The notes under the pieces are model-generated. The model worked only from the letters and a program-made list of their open reading frames with translations. It was not told the origin of the DNA and ran no database searches. A stretch of 64,000 nt of DNA from Lachnospiraceae bacterium (GTDB lineage: Bacteria; Bacillota; Clostridia; Lachnospirales; Lachnospiraceae), in the NCBI GenBank assembly GCA_910575155.1, contig CAJTDX010000004.1:1-64000 (forward strand), written 5' to 3'. Position numbers and translations under genes: made by a program. Below, piece after piece: positions 35,627 to 43,273 of this stretch (positions within the stretch are counted from its first letter, which is position 1; every line of letters starts with the position of its first letter).

Positions 35627-37069
35627 TTATATGGATTTCCTGTGGATTTTTGACGCTGTAAGACAAAACTGGAATTTTACACCTTTATCTGTATTGCAGA
35701 TTCCATAAGAAGCATAATGGTTTTCTAATAATGTCTTTATAATATACATACCTAATCCGTTACTGCCATTCTCTCTGCTTCGTGAGGCGTCAATACGGTA
35801 AAATGGCTCAAATAGATGGGACAGTGAAGCATTCGGAATGGCAACGCCAGTATTTTCTATTTCAAATTTTATGATTTCATTCCGCTCTTGTGACATAGAT
35901 ATGGCTATGCTCTCCTTAACAGGTGAATATTTAATGGCATTTTCCAAAAGGTTTTTTATTACACGCTCCATCATGCCACTGTCAAACCAACAGATAGCCT
36001 TATCTGGGATATTAACAGATAACTGCTGTCCTTTATCTTCAATCAAACAGGACATCTCCCCCACGCTGCGCCGAACCAGCTCTGCAAAATCTGATTTTTC
36101 AAACACTGGGGCAACTGTACCATTTTCTACATAAGCGATAAACAGTAGGGACTGTACCAGTTGATTCATCTGTTCCGCTATTGCAATCGAACGCTCTATA
36201 TATGGTTTTGCGTTCTTATAATCTCCAACGCCATCCAGAATCCCATTTAAATGTCCTATCAAAATAGCAATCGGCGTTTTAAGGTCATGGGATGCGGACG
36301 CAAAGAAATTCCGTTGTTTTCGCTCAAGTTCCCTTTCCTTTCTAATCTCACTTTCCAGCTCATGCAATGTCTTTTCAAGATTCCCCGAAAGGGCGTTTAG
36401 ACTTTCCGACAAAACGCCTACCTCGTCATTCCTTTTCAAATCACTTTTCATGCTAAAATCAAGCTCTGCCATCCGCTCTGACACTTTGCTTATTTCTATA
36501 ATCGGATTTGTTATATAATGCGAATAAAAAAGGGAACATAAGATAGACAATATAAAAATCCCTGTCAATATAGTGGGCAGTGTTTCTTGTATTGCGGACG
36601 CCGCCTGATTTATCGGCGAGGATTTTCCATGCACTTCCAAAATATACTCTTCATTCGTATTTTGTATTGTGAATGAAAACATGATTCCCGATAATAGTTC
36701 ATCCTCTATAGCCTGACTGTTTTCATCTTCATCTTTCATAACTGCGACTGTATCATCTGACAGATCTATCTTTCCAACCGCTTCTGGATAAATAATACCC
36801 CCATCTTGGTCATTGATGGAAGCCAGTGCATCCATTTCCAGCGAAAAGGAATCCACGAATGCATAGCAATCTTCAAGATTGCTGCATTCCCCTAATTCTT
36901 GGACTAACTCTTGGGCTTCGTTCTGTAAACGCTCAGATAATTGACTGCCATAGGTTTCTGGAATGTACTTTGCCATACATAAAACGGAAATGCTGCAAGC
37001 TGCAACCAACAGAGCCATTGTTATTAAAAATATTTTCACTGTAAGGCTTGATTTATTTTTCCACATCAA
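35627..37069 (-). CDS. Sensor histidine kinase (island-borne)
   Basis: A 480-residue kinase: membrane segment 1 (residues about 11-34), a sensor domain of about 130 residues, membrane segment 2 (about 165-190), HAMP (ITNPIIEISKVSERMAELDF), then DHp with phospho-acceptor His about residue 261 (FFASASHDLKTPIAIL). ATPase motifs are LLENAIKYSPVKE and GSNGLGMYIIKTLL; the usual DxGxG is written IENTGVAIPN, so the Asp is replaced by Glu-Asn. This layout matches VanS/BaeS-like kinases found in gut elements. Its start overlaps the response regulator stop by 17 bases. Confidence 0.88.
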   Translation of the reverse strand: MMWKNKSSLTVKIFLITMALLVAACSISVLCMAKYIPETYGSQLSERLQNEAQELVQELGECSNLEDCYAFVDSFSLEMDALASINDQDGGIIYPEAVGKIDLSDDTVAVMKDEDENSQAIEDELLSGIMFSFTIQNTNEEYILEVHGKSSPINQAASAIQETLPTILTGIFILSILCSLFYSHYITNPIIEISKVSERMAELDFSMKSDLKRNDEVGVLSESLNALSGNLEKTLHELESEIRKERELERKQRNFFASASHDLKTPIAILIGHLNGILDGVGDYKNAKPYIERSIAIAEQMNQLVQSLLFIAYVENGTVAPVFEKSDFAELVRRSVGEMSCLIEDKGQQLSVNIPDKAICWFDSGMMERVIKNLLENAIKYSPVKESIAISMSQERNEIIKFEIENTGVAIPNASLSHLFEPFYRIDASRSRENGSNGLGMYIIKTLLENHYASYGICNTDKGVKFQFCLTASKIHRKSI

Positions 37070-37718
37070 TCCGATACCCCACTCCCCTTATTGTTTTGAT
37101 ATAACTGCCGCTCAATTTCTTTCTTAGATTTTTCAGATGGCTGTCCACAATCCGTTCCTCCACATAAGCGTCAATCCCCCATATCCTGTCTAACAGCATT
37201 TGGCGGGTGAATACCTTGCCCTTGTTTTCAAGCATGATTTTCAGCAGCTCAAATTCTTTTTGTGTCAAAACAACCTCTGTTCCATCACAAAACACATGAT
37301 GACCAGTCAAATCCATTTTCAAATTATTGTAAATCAATTGCTCCCCTTCATCCGAAGCACATCTGCGCCGCAAGATGGCTTCCATTTTACAAAGCAATAT
37401 TTTAGCCGAAAATGGCTTTGGAATATAATCGTCAATTTTTCCTGCATATCCCTTTAACTGGCTTTTTTCATCTGCCAATGCCGTAAGCATAATGATTGGG
37501 ACATCTGACTTGCTCCGTATCACTTCACAAACACCAAACCCGTCAATTTTAGGAAGCATGATGTCCAAAATCACCAGACTTATTTTTTCGTTAAACCGTG
37601 CAATTCCCTCTACACCATCTGCGGCAAAAACCAACCGATACCCCGCATCTTCCAAGTAGTTTTTCAATATTGACTGAATATCAAAATCGTCCTCAACAAC
37701 TAATATTTTCTCATTCAT
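37053..37718 (-). CDS. OmpR-family response regulator (island-borne)
   Basis: A 221-residue regulator with receiver motifs VVEDDFD, phospho-acceptor Asp about residue 52 (VILDIMLPKIDG), MLTALAD and IPKPFS, and an OmpR winged helix (LTQKEFELLKIMLENKGKVF ... RIVDSHLKNLRKKL ... IRGVGYRID). I start at the ATG at 37718, after AGGTGTATGTTT; the longer frame has no support. It is first in the reverse-strand set regulator-kinase-secreted protein, which looks like a complete signalling cassette with its own output. Confidence 0.9.
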   Translation of the reverse strand: MNEKILVVEDDFDIQSILKNYLEDAGYRLVFAADGVEGIARFNEKISLVILDIMLPKIDGFGVCEVIRSKSDVPIIMLTALADEKSQLKGYAGKIDDYIPKPFSAKILLCKMEAILRRRCASDEGEQLIYNNLKMDLTGHHVFCDGTEVVLTQKEFELLKIMLENKGKVFTRQMLLDRIWGIDAYVEERIVDSHLKNLRKKLSGSYIKTIRGVGYRIDVEK

Positions 37719-37784
37719 AAACATACACCTCACATGACAAATATTCCTTTCAATTTTAGCACGCAAAAATGAAGATTACATGGA

Positions 37785-37920
37785 TTTTTCAACATTTCTT
37801 CATCCACAATCTCTCGCACACATTCTTACGTTATTCATTCTTCCAACCCGTTCTAAGGCGTTTTCTTCTTTTAGCTGCTCTAACACCACCGATAGAATAT
37901 CCATTCCTCCAAACAAACGA
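37785..37920 (-). pseudogene. tnpV: Second TnpV remnant
   Basis: The reverse strand reads DILSVVLEQLKEENALERVG and RMNNVRMCAR, then needs a frameshift to continue REIVDEEMLK. This is the C-terminal third of a TnpV protein (compare LKTENQFLWLQKMNNILAYV and REIVENE in the copy at 27683). No start is present. It confirms that more than one element, or a duplication, contributed to the island. The rest of the 37719-38024 gap holds nothing supported. Confidence 0.45.
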
Positions 37921-38024
37921 ATTGAGAAATATAAAGAAAAATGGTGCGCGTAAAAAATGACCACGCATAGCAGAAAGGATTTTGACCAGTTGTGTTTTGA
38001 AATCAACCAACTATCGCAGATCCA

Positions 38025-38053
38025 TTGAAACTATGATCTGCTTTGCTTATAAT
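38025..38053 (+). promoter_or_regulatory. Sigma-A promoter for LytTR-DUF3021 operon
   Basis: TTGAAA at 38025 and TATAAT at 38048 with a 17-base spacer, 34 bases upstream of the LytTR gene start. Confidence 0.7.
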
Positions 38054-38086
38054 GGCATTGTAAAGAAAAAGAAAGAGGTGATTATC

Positions 38087-38527
38087 ATGCAGGTCGAAAT
38101 TAAAATTGACAGTTCATATATTGACCCCAAAGTAATCATACTGACTGATTCAATGACAGAAGATGTGAGTAACATTGTAAAAAAACTTTCAGAAAATGCT
38201 TCACAAATAATTTCTGGGTATAAAGATGAAAAAATTGAAATATTGGAACAGACAGATTTGATTCGTATTTATGCAAATTCTGAAAAAGTTTTTGCAGTTA
38301 CTGACAAAGGGGAATATATTCTTCGACTTAGGTTATATGAGACAGAAAATCGATTACCCTCTAATCAATTCATTCGTATATCAAATTCAGAAATTATTAA
38401 CTTAAAAAAAGTCAATAATTTTGACCTGAGTTTTACAGGTACAATTTGCGTTAAATTATCAAATGGAATAACAACATATGTATCCAGACGTTATGTTCCA
38501 AAACTAAAAAAGATATTAGGAATATGA
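38087..38527 (+). CDS. LytTR-domain DNA-binding regulator
   Basis: A 146-residue single-component LytTR protein without a receiver domain. The C-terminal LytTR fold is seen in QTDLIRIYANSEKVFAVTD, EYILRLRLYETENRLPSNQF and IRISNSEIINLKKVNNFDLS ending VSRRYVPKLKKILGI. Such stand-alone LytTR proteins with a DUF3021 membrane protein form two-gene regulatory pairs in Firmicutes. AAAGAGGTGATTATC precedes the ATG at 38087. The next gene starts 10 bases after its stop. Confidence 0.9.
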   Translation: MQVEIKIDSSYIDPKVIILTDSMTEDVSNIVKKLSENASQIISGYKDEKIEILEQTDLIRIYANSEKVFAVTDKGEYILRLRLYETENRLPSNQFIRISNSEIINLKKVNNFDLSFTGTICVKLSNGITTYVSRRYVPKLKKILGI

Positions 38528-38537
38528 GGTGAATGTT

Positions 38538-39008
38538 ATGAAAAAGAAAATTATTAAGCGTAGTCTTTTAGGGTTTCCACTTGGAATTACAATGGGCTGT
38601 TTAATTACAATCTTGATTTCTCTTGGTTGGGCAAATGGATATTACTCGCCTTGTGTACCCGAACTCATATCAATTATGGGAAATGAAATTAATGCTGTCA
38701 TTTTGCAAACAATTCTTTGTGGAATATTAGGTGTGGGATTTGCGGCAAGTTCAGTAATATGGGAAATGGATAGTTGGAGCATTGTAAAGCAGACAGGAAT
38801 TTACTTTTCAATTATTTCCGTAATAATGCTACCAATCGCTTATTTTGCATATTGGATGGAACATAGTATAATTGGATTTTTAATCTATTTTGGGATTTTC
38901 GCTTTAATTTTTGTAGTTATATGGATAATACAGTTTGGTATAGGCAGATATAATGTAAGAAAAATGAATGAGAAATTGTTTCAGACGAAGGATAATAGAA
39001 ATGAGTAA
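38538..39008 (+). CDS. DUF3021 membrane protein
   Basis: A 156-residue protein with four membrane segments, beginning MKKKIIKRSLLGFPLGITMG and ending with a basic cytoplasmic tail. DUF3021 partners are thought to inhibit or sense for the LytTR protein encoded just upstream; this is inferred from the conserved pairing. ATGAGGTG gives a ribosome site 6 bases before the ATG. Its 3' end overlaps the start of a broken Cys-rich protein gene. Confidence 0.85.
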   Translation: MKKKIIKRSLLGFPLGITMGCLITILISLGWANGYYSPCVPELISIMGNEINAVILQTILCGILGVGFAASSVIWEMDSWSIVKQTGIYFSIISVIMLPIAYFAYWMEHSIIGFLIYFGIFALIFVVIWIIQFGIGRYNVRKMNEKLFQTKDNRNE

Positions 39009-39168
39009 GCAACAATGGATACTATGTCCTGTCTGTGGAAATAAAACTTGAATAATGATACAAGAAGATACCGAGATGAGAAACTTTCCTCTCTATTGTC
39101 CGAAGTGCAAGAAAGAAACGATTATCAATGTTCATGAAATGAAAATTACGCTTGCAGTCAGTAAATGA
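39001..39168 (+). pseudogene. KTR-type cysteine-rich protein with in-frame TGA
   Basis: The frame reads MSKQQWILCPVCGNKT, then TGA at 39049, then IMIQEDTEMRNFPLYCPKCK and ends KITLAVSK. Two CxxC knuckles (CPVC and CPKC) with this spacing are the cysteine-rich KTR family, about 55 residues. Relatives have Arg at the stop position, so CGA changed to TGA. It starts within the end of the DUF3021 gene, showing it belonged to the same operon. It is followed by a strong terminator. Confidence 0.7.
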
Positions 39169-39176
39169 TTATGTAT

Positions 39177-39212
39177 GCCGCCGTTATGGGTAACGCCATA
39201 ACGGCGGTTTTT
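39177..39212 (+). terminator. Terminator after LytTR operon
   Basis: GCCGCCGTTATGG pairs with CCATAACGGCGG and is followed by five T residues. Confidence 0.9.
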
Positions 39213-39344
39213 CAATGCCCATCGGCTATCTTCATCAAAGGATTTTTTACGCTGTTTTTGCTTCGCGTTGTTTCCCAATGTTTGCCTTACATTGGTTATT
39301 CGAGAAGTCTGAACGAGATCGCCTGTATTGATAAGGCGGTGGAA

Positions 39345-39460
39345 GCAAGAAAGGAGCCATGCCCAGATCATACAGTGAAAACACTTTTTCCTATGGGAAA
39401 TTTCAATGAGGCGTATGCGAAATACTTTGTGGGACAGAGTTATCTGAATATGCTTTTGAC
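39345..39460 (+). pseudogene. Cupin-type fragment
   Basis: The frame TVKTLFPMGNFNEAYAKYFV followed by GQSYLNML is the conserved start of cupin proteins related to carboxymuconolactone decarboxylases. It is cut directly after LNML, before the metal-binding His residues, and joins unrelated sequence. The 39213-39345 stretch before it has only short unidentified frames. Confidence 0.5.
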
Positions 39461-39807
39461 ATGGAAGATGAAACGGCGGATTCGTCAGAGGAAGATACTG
39501 GAATACCGGAATCCTTTTTAATAGGAGAGGCAGGAACAACAGAGCCGCAGACAGCAGAGCAGAAACCGCCCGTGCCGGGAAAAACCGGGAAACCGGAAAC
39601 TATGCAGGATGCTGGAAAGCAGACGGGAATGGAAAGGCAGACGATTCTATTTCCTACCGTATGTTCCACTGGAAATTTACCGTGGAGCAGAAAGAGGAGG
39701 TAAAGCGGGCAATGGCTGTTCGTGTGCCAAAGGAAGTCATACGGTCGTATTTCTACCCGGAAACTTCGGTGGTAAGAATGATGGAGATACGCAGGAGGTA
39801 TGAATAA
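39461..39807 (+). pseudogene. Element protein with acidic linker and FHWKF tail, frameshifted
   Basis: One frame gives an acidic Pro/Thr/Glu-rich linker (DSSEEDTGIPESF ... TEPQTAEQKPPVPGK). After a frameshift near 39640 another frame continues SISYRMFHWKFTVEQKEEVK and VRVPKEVIRSYFYPETSVVR, ending RRRYE. The tail, a predicted short helical module, recurs in degraded form at 40760-40862. It resembles the C-terminus of a protein common in clostridial conjugative elements whose role I do not know. Confidence 0.45.
39662..39764 (+). repeat. ~103-bp duplicated segment, copy 1
   Basis: Encodes the FHWKF...VPKEVI module. Copy 2 lies at 40760-40862; shared stretches include AAAGCGGGCAATGG and CGTGTGCCAAAGGAAGTCAT. 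Confidence 0.6.
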
Positions 39808-39877
39808 AAATAATTGTTGGTTGTGTATTGGTATCACTGCATGTTACAATGGTTTTAACATAACAGGGAGGAATGTC

Positions 39878-40066
39878 ATGGAAACACTGGAAATCGCACT
39901 GGATGAAAGCGGCAATAAAGTTGTTGTTCTGCCGGAGATTATCTTTTCCAACAAACAGAAGATTGACTGGAATGAGGTGGAGGCAACCGTCAAGGGATAT
40001 TATCTGGCGGGGAAAATCAGCCGGGCAGACCTGGACTGTATTTTTCAGAAGTATGGGATTTTGTAA
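39878..40066 (+). CDS. Small element protein of unknown function
   Basis: A 62-residue acidic protein starting METLEIALDESGNKVVVLPE, preceded by AGGGAGGAATGTC. It resembles the N-terminal segment of a family found in clostridial conjugative elements, whose members may be longer, so it could be a truncated form. It ends with a short helical region (GYYLAGKISRADLDCIFQKY). No function can be given. Confidence 0.5.
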   Translation: METLEIALDESGNKVVVLPEIIFSNKQKIDWNEVEATVKGYYLAGKISRADLDCIFQKYGIL

Positions 40067-40102
40067 AAGAAATCTGTTAGGAAATGGAAAAGGAGATTAT
40101 CT

Positions 40103-40351
40103 ATGGAAAATCCGGTAGAGCAGATAAACAATATAGCGAATATGGATGACTTTTTGAATTTTGTTGTACAGTTAGCAATGGATTCAAAAGAACATCCTGA
40201 GGAATGGGAAAATACGACGATTACCGATTATCTGGGACAGATGGCAAGCTGGGTGGATGACTGTTCTGCTTTTGATGATACGGTAGATTGGGAAAAGGTG
40301 GATTACAAGACATTTGCGAAAATATTGTATATGGGAAAGATATATGAATAA
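40103..40351 (+). CDS. DUF7660-like acidic protein
   Basis: An 82-residue, strongly acidic soluble protein. The order IANMDDFLNFVVQLAMDS, then PEEWENTTITDYLGQMASWV and finally KTFAKILYMGKIYE agrees with the DUF7660 family, small single-domain proteins of unknown role. AAAAGGAGATTATCT precedes the ATG. The gene is intact and is followed after about 50 bases by the monooxygenase gene. Confidence 0.7.
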   Translation: MENPVEQINNIANMDDFLNFVVQLAMDSKEHPEEWENTTITDYLGQMASWVDDCSAFDDTVDWEKVDYKTFAKILYMGKIYE

Positions 40352-40398
40352 ACAGAGGAATGTGGTTTTGTGTTTCAGGGCAGAAGGAGGTAAATGGA

Positions 40399-40731
40399 GT
40401 GGCAGTTACAGTATACATTTATTATAGCGGTGTGAATGGAAATGCAGTAAAATTTGCGGAAGAAATGGTTTCAAGCGGCACTGTCAGCGACATCCGTGCG
40501 GAAGATGGAAATTTAAGATATGAATATTTTTTCCCAATGGATGATAAGGAAACCGTGCTTTTAATCGACAGTTGGAAAGACCAGTATTCTTTAGATCTTC
40601 ACCATGCCTCTCCCATGATGGCAAAGATTACCGGACTTAGGGAGAAATATGAACTGCATATGAGGGTGGAACGGTACGTGTCTGATGAAACCGGGATTCC
40701 TGCGGCGGACAGGACATTTATAAAGGAATAA
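40399..40731 (+). CDS. Antibiotic-biosynthesis-monooxygenase-fold protein
   Basis: A roughly 110-residue ABM (dimeric ferredoxin-like) protein, the quinol-monooxygenase type represented by YgiN. Features are VTVYIYYSGVNGNAVKFAEE, then LRYEYFFPMDDKETVLLIDS with W following, and the C-terminal HHASPMMAKITGLREKY. I start at GTG 40399 because AGAAGGAGGTAAATGGA is ideally placed; there is no site for the upstream ATG. It probably handles quinones or other aromatic electrophiles as part of the redox cassette that follows. Confidence 0.8.
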   Translation: MAVTVYIYYSGVNGNAVKFAEEMVSSGTVSDIRAEDGNLRYEYFFPMDDKETVLLIDSWKDQYSLDLHHASPMMAKITGLREKYELHMRVERYVSDETGIPAADRTFIKE

Positions 40732-40759
40732 TGGGCAGTCGGTTCCATTTCCTGCTGTC

Positions 40760-40862
40760 TGTTCCACTGGAAATTCAGTATGGAGCAGAGAAAGGATATA
40801 AAGCGGGCAATGGATGTCCGTGTGCCAAAGGAAGTCATTTTGCCATATTTTTACCCGAAAAC
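40760..40862 (+). repeat. ~103-bp duplicated segment, copy 2
   Basis: Degraded duplicate of 39662-39764, encoding FHWKFSMEQRKDIKRAMDVR and VPKEVI in one frame. It lies directly ahead of the DUF1349 gene. Confidence 0.6.
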
Positions 40863-40905
40863 ATTCCGATACTACTGGAAAGGAAAGATGGAAAGGGAGG
40901 CAGAC

Positions 40906-41517
40906 ATGGATTTTAATACAGATATTCTTGGATGGACAAGAGAGCCTGAGCAATACAGGATTGATAAAGATAAAATAGAAATAGTAACCATGCCACAGAC
41001 AGACCTGTGGCAAAGGACATATTATCATTTTAGAAATGATAATGCGCCTGTATTACAGTTGGAAACAGAAGAAAAGTATTTCTCCTTTATCGTAAAAACG
41101 GATTTTACAGAGAGCCATCACCGCTTTGACCAGTGTGGCGTTGTTATGTATCTTGATAGTGAAAACTGGCTGAAAGGTTCCGTGGAATATGAGAATGATG
41201 AATTCCAGCATCTTGGAAGTGTCGTAACAAATCATGGTTATTCTGATTGGGCAACAACAGCGATACCGGCAGATGTCAGGACGATGTGGTATAGGTTCAG
41301 CCGCCGGGAAGATGATTATTGCATCGAATGTTCAACAGATGGACGCTCCTTTACACAAATGCGTGTCTGTCATATGTGGGAGGGGGCAGGAAAGATAAAA
41401 TTCGGGATTTATGCCTGCAGCCCCGAACAATCAACATTCAAAGCGGTCTTTACCGATATGCAGGTTACGGAATGCATGTGGAAAGCACATGACGGGCAGG
41501 TTCCTGATATGGAGTGA
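40906..41517 (+). CDS. DUF1349 family protein
   Basis: A 203-residue protein of the DUF1349 family (concanavalin-like beta-sandwich, related to YvfD/YeaA-type proteins). Motifs include WQRTYYHFRNDNAPVLQL, FDQCGVVMYLDSENWLKGSV with EYEND following, and KIKFGIYACSPEQSTFKAVF. I choose the ATG at 40906, after AAAGGGAGGCAGAC; the longer frame reads into the duplicated segment. The role is unknown, possibly carbohydrate- or ligand-binding. It lies between two redox enzymes. Confidence 0.8.
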   Translation: MDFNTDILGWTREPEQYRIDKDKIEIVTMPQTDLWQRTYYHFRNDNAPVLQLETEEKYFSFIVKTDFTESHHRFDQCGVVMYLDSENWLKGSVEYENDEFQHLGSVVTNHGYSDWATTAIPADVRTMWYRFSRREDDYCIECSTDGRSFTQMRVCHMWEGAGKIKFGIYACSPEQSTFKAVFTDMQVTECMWKAHDGQVPDME

Positions 41518-41566
41518 CACGCTTTGTTTGATTGCCGGATGAAAAATAAATTAGGAGGTAAAGGCA

Positions 41567-42151
41567 GTGAAGAAAATTCTTGTGCTACAGGGCGGCGGCA
41601 GGGCAAATGGAAATACGGCACAGCTTGTCAGCTATTTTGTAAAAGGGGCAAAGGAGAGCGGGCATTTGGTGGAAGTCGTTTCACTGGTAAAGAATGAAGT
41701 CAAAGGGTGTCTTGGCTGCAATGCCTGCCGCTATGGGAAACCGTGCGTGCAGAACGACGCATTTAACGGCATGGTTCCAAAAATAAAGGAGGCGGACTGT
41801 ATTGTGTTTGCCTCGCCACTGTATTTCTGGACGGTATCTTCCCGGATAAAGGCTTTTATTGAGAGGTTTTACTGTATTGCTGAGGAGGATTCCAATCCGC
41901 CATTGGGCAGGTATGAAAAATATCCGGTTAAGGACTGTGCGCTGCTTATGACTTCGGCAGATGATTTCTTCTGGACGTTTGAGCAGGCGGTTTCCTATTA
42001 CCAGTTTACAATGGTAAATTATATTGGGTTTACAGACAGGGGGATGTTGCTTGCCGGGGGATGCGGGGACACGAATGGGAAACCGCAGATAGATAAGACA
42101 GCTCATTTGCAGGAGGCGTATGAATTTGGAAAGAATATTTATCTGGAATAA
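41567..42151 (+). CDS. Flavodoxin-family NAD(P)H:FMN oxidoreductase
   Basis: A 194-residue flavodoxin-like reductase. It starts KKILVLQGGGRANGNTAQLV, the FMN phosphate loop, and contains CLGCNACRYGKPCVQNDAF, the Cys-rich segment of iron-sulfur flavoprotein-like reductases, then IVFASPLYFWTVSSRIKAFI. GTG 41567 follows TTAGGAGGTAAAGGCA. The likely role is two-electron reduction of quinones, nitro compounds or similar electrophiles. It is convergent with the flavin reductase gene, with a shared terminator. Confidence 0.85.
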   Translation: MKKILVLQGGGRANGNTAQLVSYFVKGAKESGHLVEVVSLVKNEVKGCLGCNACRYGKPCVQNDAFNGMVPKIKEADCIVFASPLYFWTVSSRIKAFIERFYCIAEEDSNPPLGRYEKYPVKDCALLMTSADDFFWTFEQAVSYYQFTMVNYIGFTDRGMLLAGGCGDTNGKPQIDKTAHLQEAYEFGKNIYLE

Positions 42152-42204
42152 TACGTCAGTTTGATATTTTGGAAATAGGGAATGTCAGGGATTTGCTGAA
42201 AAAC

Positions 42205-42231
42205 AAGGCCTCCCATTTATACGGGGGCCTT
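42205..42231. terminator. Bidirectional terminator
   Basis: AAGGCCTCCC pairs with CGGGGGCCTT across seven bases. It lies between the two convergent flavoprotein genes, with an A run on the left that gives a T run for the reverse strand. Confidence 0.75.
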
Positions 42232-42243
42232 GCCCTGCAAAAA

Positions 42244-42810
42244 TCATTTTTTCAGTTTCAGTCCATCTTTGAAGGCTTCGCCAACCCGTTCCGTTACCTT
42301 GTAATAGCCGTGTGTGTAAGGGTCAAAAGCAATGGCGTTTACAAGGGAAATATCAATCTTGTCGCCGGACATGACGCTCTCATCTGCCGTGGCATTTACA
42401 ACCCTGCCGATAACACCGCATCCGTATGGATTGTCTTGGTATTCGATAAATTCACACTCTAAACAGAGCGGGAATTCATTGATGACAGGTGCATCCACTG
42501 TCTCTGCTTTGCTGGCAGTGAGGCCGCTGTTCCCAAATTTATCTGCGTTTTTGTTGCCGGACTCTACGCCGAAATAATCTGCCTCGGCTACATGGGCAGC
42601 GTCAGCAATGCTTACCGTAAAAGCGCCTCTTGCTTTGATATTCTTCACTGTTTTGTGCGTTTCAGTTAGGTTGAGGGCGACATTGCCCCTTTCCTGCATG
42701 GTGCCCCATGCGGCGTTCATGACATTAACGCTGCCGTCTTCATTGTAAGTTGCAACCATTAAGACAGGCATTGGGAAAATGCCTTCTGTGATATTGAGTT
42801 TTTTTCTCAT
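42244..42810 (-). CDS. Flavin reductase family protein
   Basis: A 188-residue FMN-binding split-barrel protein. PMPVLMVATYNEDGSVNVMN followed by AAWGT, then ALNLTETHKTVKNIKARGAF and SGLTASKAE are typical of flavin reductase-like proteins (DIM6/NTAB type). The ATG at 42810 follows AAAAGAGGTAGATGCA; the longer frame crosses into the HxlR gene and is not credible. It is divergent from the HxlR regulator, the classical arrangement for HxlR targets. Confidence 0.87.
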   Translation of the reverse strand: MRKKLNITEGIFPMPVLMVATYNEDGSVNVMNAAWGTMQERGNVALNLTETHKTVKNIKARGAFTVSIADAAHVAEADYFGVESGNKNADKFGNSGLTASKAETVDAPVINEFPLCLECEFIEYQDNPYGCGVIGRVVNATADESVMSGDKIDISLVNAIAFDPYTHGYYKVTERVGEAFKDGLKLKK

Positions 42811-42936
42811 TGCATCTACCTCTTTTCTTTTATGGGATTGACAGGACTTATGCCCGTAAATATAATTATAGTTGGTAACGGGGAAAATACAAGTACTGTT
42901 TTTTGGGAAAGGTACTATCATAAAGGAAAGCGTAAA

Positions 42937-43272
42937 ATGATAAAGAATTATATTGAGAAGGCAAATTTTGAAGATACCGGGTTCAGTTATGCACTGTCGC
43001 TGATATCCGGTAAGCACAAGATGGTTATCTTATACTGCCTGATGGAATTTGAGGTGGTGCGGTTCAATGAATTGAAACGGTATATAAAAAACGTGTCGGA
43101 TAAAACGCTCAGCAGCAACCTGAAGGAGCTGGAAATAAACAGGCTCATTATCAGGAAAGAATATCCGCAGATACCGCCAAAGGTCGAGTACAGCCTGAGT
43201 GACAGGGGGAAATCCCTGATGGGCGTATTAGACCAGTTATGTGTATGGGGCGAGGAGAACAGGGAGAAATAA
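42937..43272 (+). CDS. HxlR-family transcriptional regulator
   Basis: A 111-residue winged-helix regulator: ALSLISGKHKMVILYCLMEF, then VVRFNELKRYIKNVSDKTLS followed by SNLKELE, and EYPQIPPKVEYSLSDRGKSL. The Cys often found near the HxlR N-terminus is absent, but YCLM contains one in the core helix. AAAGGAAAGCGTAAA precedes the ATG. The intergenic region shared with the flavin reductase gene is the probable operator. It likely derepresses the flavin/quinone enzymes under electrophile stress. Confidence 0.9.
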   Translation: MIKNYIEKANFEDTGFSYALSLISGKHKMVILYCLMEFEVVRFNELKRYIKNVSDKTLSSNLKELEINRLIIRKEYPQIPPKVEYSLSDRGKSLMGVLDQLCVWGEENREK

Positions 43273-43273
43273 C

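Noticed and set aside
27788-39051. Recoding of TGA as an amino acid
   Set aside because: Many intact genes here end in TGA (for example the symporter, hisC, aspS), so TGA is a normal stop; the two in-frame TGA codons are in decayed element genes.
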